Below, piece by piece: positions 61,644 to 64,000 of a stretch of DNA of 64,000 nt. The notes under the pieces were generated by a model. The model was given only the letters and a program-made list of their open reading frames with translations. It did not search any database and had not been told where the DNA came from. The stretch is taken from the NCBI RefSeq assembly GCF_004011095.1, contig NZ_CP028129.1, positions 744,001-808,000 of the forward strand, read 5' to 3'. Origin of the DNA: Rathayibacter rathayi (lineage in GTDB: Bacteria; Actinomycetota; Actinomycetes; Actinomycetales; Microbacteriaceae). Numbering within the stretch: position 1 is the stretch's first letter; each line of letters starts with the position of its first letter. Position numbers and translations under genes: made by a program.

Positions 61644-62765
61644 ATGAGCGCCTATCCGCCGCCCGCCCCGCCCGCCGCCCGTTCCTCCGTCGTCCCGACC
61701 GTGCTGGGCTCGATCGGCGTCGCGCTCCTTGGGATTCTGCTGCTGCTCGTGCTGGCCTACGCCGTGCTCGGGCTCGGTGTCAGCGCAGCGGCGGTCTGCG
61801 CGGTGATCGCCCTCGTCCCGCTCACCGTGGTGCTTCTCGGCGTCCGCTGGGTCGACCGCTGGGAGCCGGAGCCGCCACTCGGCCTCTGGTTCGCCTTCCT
61901 GTGGGGCGCGGCGGGGTCCGTTGCGATCGCGCTCCTCGTCGACCTCGGCGTGCAGATCGCGGTCTACGCCTCGGGACAGCAGCCGAGCGGATCCGACTTC
62001 GTCGGGGCCGCGGTCCAGGCGCCGCTGGTGGAGGAGAGCGCCAAGGGACTGGGGGTCCTGCTCGTCCTGCTGATCTGGCACCGCACCTTCGACGGCCCGG
62101 TCGACGGCATTGTCTACGCGGCTGTCGTCGCGTCCGGGTTCGCTTTCGTCGAGAACATCCTCTACTTCGGTAGCGCGCTGGTCGAGGGCGGCCTCGACTC
62201 GCTCGCCGTCACCTTCTTTCTCCGTGGGGTGCTGTCGCCGTTCGCGCATGTGCTGTTCACCGCCTGCACCGGTGCCGCGCTCGGCTTCGCCTCGAATCGT
62301 CCTGCGGCCGCGCGCGTCCCGATCGCCCTGCTCGGTCTGGCGCTCGCGGCGTTCTTACACGGCCTTTGGAACGGCTCGTCGTTCCTGGTGTCCGACTGGT
62401 TCGGCTTCTACGGAGTGGTGCAGGTGCCGTTGTTCGCGGTCGCCGTGGTCGTCGTGGTGCTGCTGCGCAGGCAGGAGCGGCGCATCACTCTGCGCAGGCT
62501 CGACGAGTACGCCGCGGCCGGCTGGTTCTCGCCGACGGAGGTGCGGATGATCGGCACCGCTCAGGGGCGCCGCACCGCTGCGCGCTGGGCGCGGGAGGCG
62601 GGCGGTGACCGGCCGCGGGCGATGCGGGAGTTCCTGCGCACGGCGACGCGGCTCGCCCATCACCGGCAGCACCTCGTCCTCGGGCGCGGGGGGCGGACCG
62701 GCGCGGTAGACGAGCGTGTCCTGCTCGAGGAACTCGTCGCCCGCCGGGCAGCGCTGACCCGCTGA
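61644..62765 (+). CDS. PrsW-family intramembrane metalloprotease
   Basis: A 373-residue membrane protein with about eight spans. The catalytic motifs are APLVEESAKGLGVLLVL (EExxK), GFAFVENILYF (FxxxEN) and AFLHGLWNGSSF (HxxxN). PrsW-type proteases cut anti-sigma factors inside the membrane, so a link to stress sigma factors is possible. A Pro/Ala-rich start precedes the first span. The C-terminal ~100 residues are a cytoplasmic arginine-rich tail. The ATG at 61644 has no clear ribosome site. Confidence 0.88.
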   Translation: MSAYPPPAPPAARSSVVPTVLGSIGVALLGILLLLVLAYAVLGLGVSAAAVCAVIALVPLTVVLLGVRWVDRWEPEPPLGLWFAFLWGAAGSVAIALLVDLGVQIAVYASGQQPSGSDFVGAAVQAPLVEESAKGLGVLLVLLIWHRTFDGPVDGIVYAAVVASGFAFVENILYFGSALVEGGLDSLAVTFFLRGVLSPFAHVLFTACTGAALGFASNRPAAARVPIALLGLALAAFLHGLWNGSSFLVSDWFGFYGVVQVPLFAVAVVVVVLLRRQERRITLRRLDEYAAAGWFSPTEVRMIGTAQGRRTAARWAREAGGDRPRAMREFLRTATRLAHHRQHLVLGRGGRTGAVDERVLLEELVARRAALTR

Positions 62766-62812
62766 CGCCCGCTGACCCGCTGAACCGGTGACCCGCGCAG
62801 GCTCGCTGAGCG

Positions 62813-63598
62813 TCAGGCGGAGGCGCTCCGCACTCGCCGCTCGCCGGCCGTCACCGGCACGCCGAGCCGATTCTGTGCCGGCGGCAGCGGGCAGTTGTAG
62901 TGCGGCGAGAACCCGCACGGCGGGATGTACGCGCGATTGAAGTCCAGGAGCACCGGGCCGGGCGTGCCCGCATCCGCTGCGCCGCCGATCCGCTGCACCA
63001 CGAGGAAGCGGCCGACGGGGTAGCTCGCGAGGTCGGGGTCGTCGCTGCGATTGGTCGGGTCGCCGAACGGCACGAGCAGGGTGCCGCCGTCGTCGAACGC
63101 TGCCACCGTGTACTCCTGGGCGCGGCCGTCGTCCACCAGCGAAAAGGTGATGTCGCCGGGCACGACCAGCTCCCTGGTCGCCCCGTTGTCGCGCAGATGC
63201 TCGAACGGAACCGTGCGGTCCTCGCTCACCGGCTCGAACCACGCCTCGAGCACCCAGGCCGCGTTGAACGGGAAGGTCTCAATGGCGTCGAAGGAGCGAA
63301 TACCCGCCGAGGCGGCGTCCCACACGCGGTAGCCGTACTCCGGCTCGCCGGTCTCGAGGTTCTCGCGCCGCATCCGGGTGAGGCCAGCGGAGGGGCCGTA
63401 GCCGATCAGCGCCTGCTTGTCGTCGACGCTTTCGCCGGGCTCGAGCCACCGGGTCTCGACGAGGGCCAGGTCGCCGCGGGGTCCGGTGACGCGCTCGACT
63501 CGGCGGACGAGCCACGACTCCCAGCCGGCGCGCGCCGACTCGGTGAGGTCGATCGAGGCGCGGGAGGGTGCGGTGACGCTACTGCTCGGAGTGGTCAT
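62813..63598 (-). CDS. DUF1684 family protein
   Basis: A 261-residue soluble protein. The conserved C-terminal block VLLDFNRAYIPPCGFSPHYN then CPLPPAQNRLGVPVTAGE is diagnostic of DUF1684. The TFSLVDDGRAQEYTVAAFDD and LLVPFGDPTNRSDDPDLASY then PVGRFL strands precede it. The biochemical role is unknown. The start at 63598 (MTTPSSSVTA) is followed by a disordered ~15-residue leader. It is the last gene on this strand in the window. Confidence 0.85.
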   Translation of the reverse strand: MTTPSSSVTAPSRASIDLTESARAGWESWLVRRVERVTGPRGDLALVETRWLEPGESVDDKQALIGYGPSAGLTRMRRENLETGEPEYGYRVWDAASAGIRSFDAIETFPFNAAWVLEAWFEPVSEDRTVPFEHLRDNGATRELVVPGDITFSLVDDGRAQEYTVAAFDDGGTLLVPFGDPTNRSDDPDLASYPVGRFLVVQRIGGAADAGTPGPVLLDFNRAYIPPCGFSPHYNCPLPPAQNRLGVPVTAGERRVRSASA

Positions 63599-63707
63599 GG
63601 GGCGTTCAACGCGGAGCCGACCTGTTCTCTTCCCGGCCCGACACGGCCACGTCGCGGCCGGCAGGACCCGACGCAGGAGGGCGCGGTCCGCGGCACCGCA
63701 CCAAAAA

Positions 63708-63762
63708 AGTTCGACGCCCCGCGGCAGCGGCAGGGCCGGCTGCTCGGACGGGGCGTCGAACT
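63708..63762 (-). terminator. Orphan intrinsic terminator on the minus strand
   Basis: A 13-bp perfect stem (AGTTCGACGCCCC, 63708-63720, with 63750-63762) has a 29-nt loop. On the minus strand it is followed by a T-run (AAAAAA at 63703-63708 on the plus strand). No minus-strand gene is recognisable just to its right, so it may end a short RNA starting near 63850. The rest of the 339-bp gap shows nothing else. Confidence 0.65.
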
Positions 63763-63936
63763 CTTCGTGAGAGAGGATGCTCCTTGGTCGCGCCGAGCGC
63801 AAGAGGCATCCAGATCCCGCGTCCCGCGCAGGCTGCCGTCGAGCGCTCGGTAGACTGGACCGCCTCTTTTCCTGCGGCCCTCGGAGCGCATCCCGTGCCT
63901 CCCAGCCCGCGGCGGCGGATCCACGGAAGGCGGACG

Positions 63937-64000
63937 ATGACGGACGGCAGTACGGTTCAGGGCACCGAGCTCACTCGGGAGCGCGAGTACGTCGCGGCGC
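63937..64000 (+). CDS. HelD/UvrD-like helicase, 5' end only
   Basis: The first 21 codons are present (MTDGSTVQGTELTREREYVA then A) before the window ends. GGAAGG lies 7 bp before the ATG. The EL-x-RER-YVA start is typical of the N-terminal coiled coil of actinobacterial HelD/HelR-type AAA ATPases that free RNA polymerase. The call rests on this short piece only. Confidence 0.45.
   Translation, partial: MTDGSTVQGTELTREREYVAA

Overview
The window is about 70% GC chromosomal DNA from a Gram-positive actinobacterium. The branched-chain amino acid gene block (ilvD, ilvB, ilvN, ilvC, serA, leuB, ilvE, a FAH-fold gene, then gltX), the OtsA/OtsB pair, leaderless TAGCCT-type promoters and many ATGA overlaps point to the Microbacteriaceae (a Rathayibacter/Clavibacter/Leifsonia-like genus). 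The genus is an inference.

Layout. 1-3.9 kb: a clipped small membrane protein, an ArsB/NhaD-type transporter and the OtsA-OtsB trehalose pathway. 3.9-5.9 kb: a lower-GC islet with an unknown membrane protein and a RelE-like toxin-antitoxin pair. 6-24.7 kb: ilvD-ilvB-ilvN-ilvC, serA, leuB, ilvE and a FAH-family gene. These are interrupted by a GDSL hydrolase, two small membrane proteins, a decayed phzF/luciferase-like fusion, a five-gene PLDc_N plus double ABC transporter operon, and a TetR/MFS efflux pair with a visible operator. 24.8-26.5 kb: a short RecQ-like helicase.

26.6-40.5 kb: an envelope-sugar locus. It encodes GmhA-like isomerase, GmhB-like phosphatase, two fused HldE-like kinase/nucleotidyltransferases, three GT9 (heptosyltransferase-family) enzymes, GT2 and GT4 enzymes, a frameshifted glycosyltransferase, an aldehyde dehydrogenase and an SDR. 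Together they could convert sedoheptulose 7-phosphate to a nucleotide-heptose and transfer it, which is striking in a Gram-positive bacterium. No HldD epimerase is in the window.

40.5-44.5 kb: a SigB/SigF-type sigma factor carrying a GGAH-repeat insertion inside region 2, then gltX, a thioredoxin-reductase-like flavoprotein and tRNA-Gln(CTG). 44.5-50.2 kb: an accessory, decayed island next to the tRNA, with a phage-lysin-like protein, a broken DUF2075 gene, an orphan FicA antitoxin with truncated Fic, an IS5-type element with a mutated catalytic residue, an unknown gene and a partial duplication of the flotillin 5' end. 50.3-64 kb: flotillin, GNAT, a pRiA4b-ORF3-domain protein, quinone oxidoreductase, alpha/beta hydrolase, DUF4870 and DUF4190 membrane proteins, aspA, an Ada-AlkA fusion, PrsW, DUF1684 and the start of a HelD/UvrD-like gene.

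Intergenic space holds several families of long palindromes: a 61-bp family in three copies, a 72-bp family in two copies, a 68-bp perfect palindrome after ilvC, and tandem 19-bp and 20-bp repeats. Together with the heptose locus and the repeat-bearing sigma factor these are the most unusual content. No CRISPR array or rRNA was seen.
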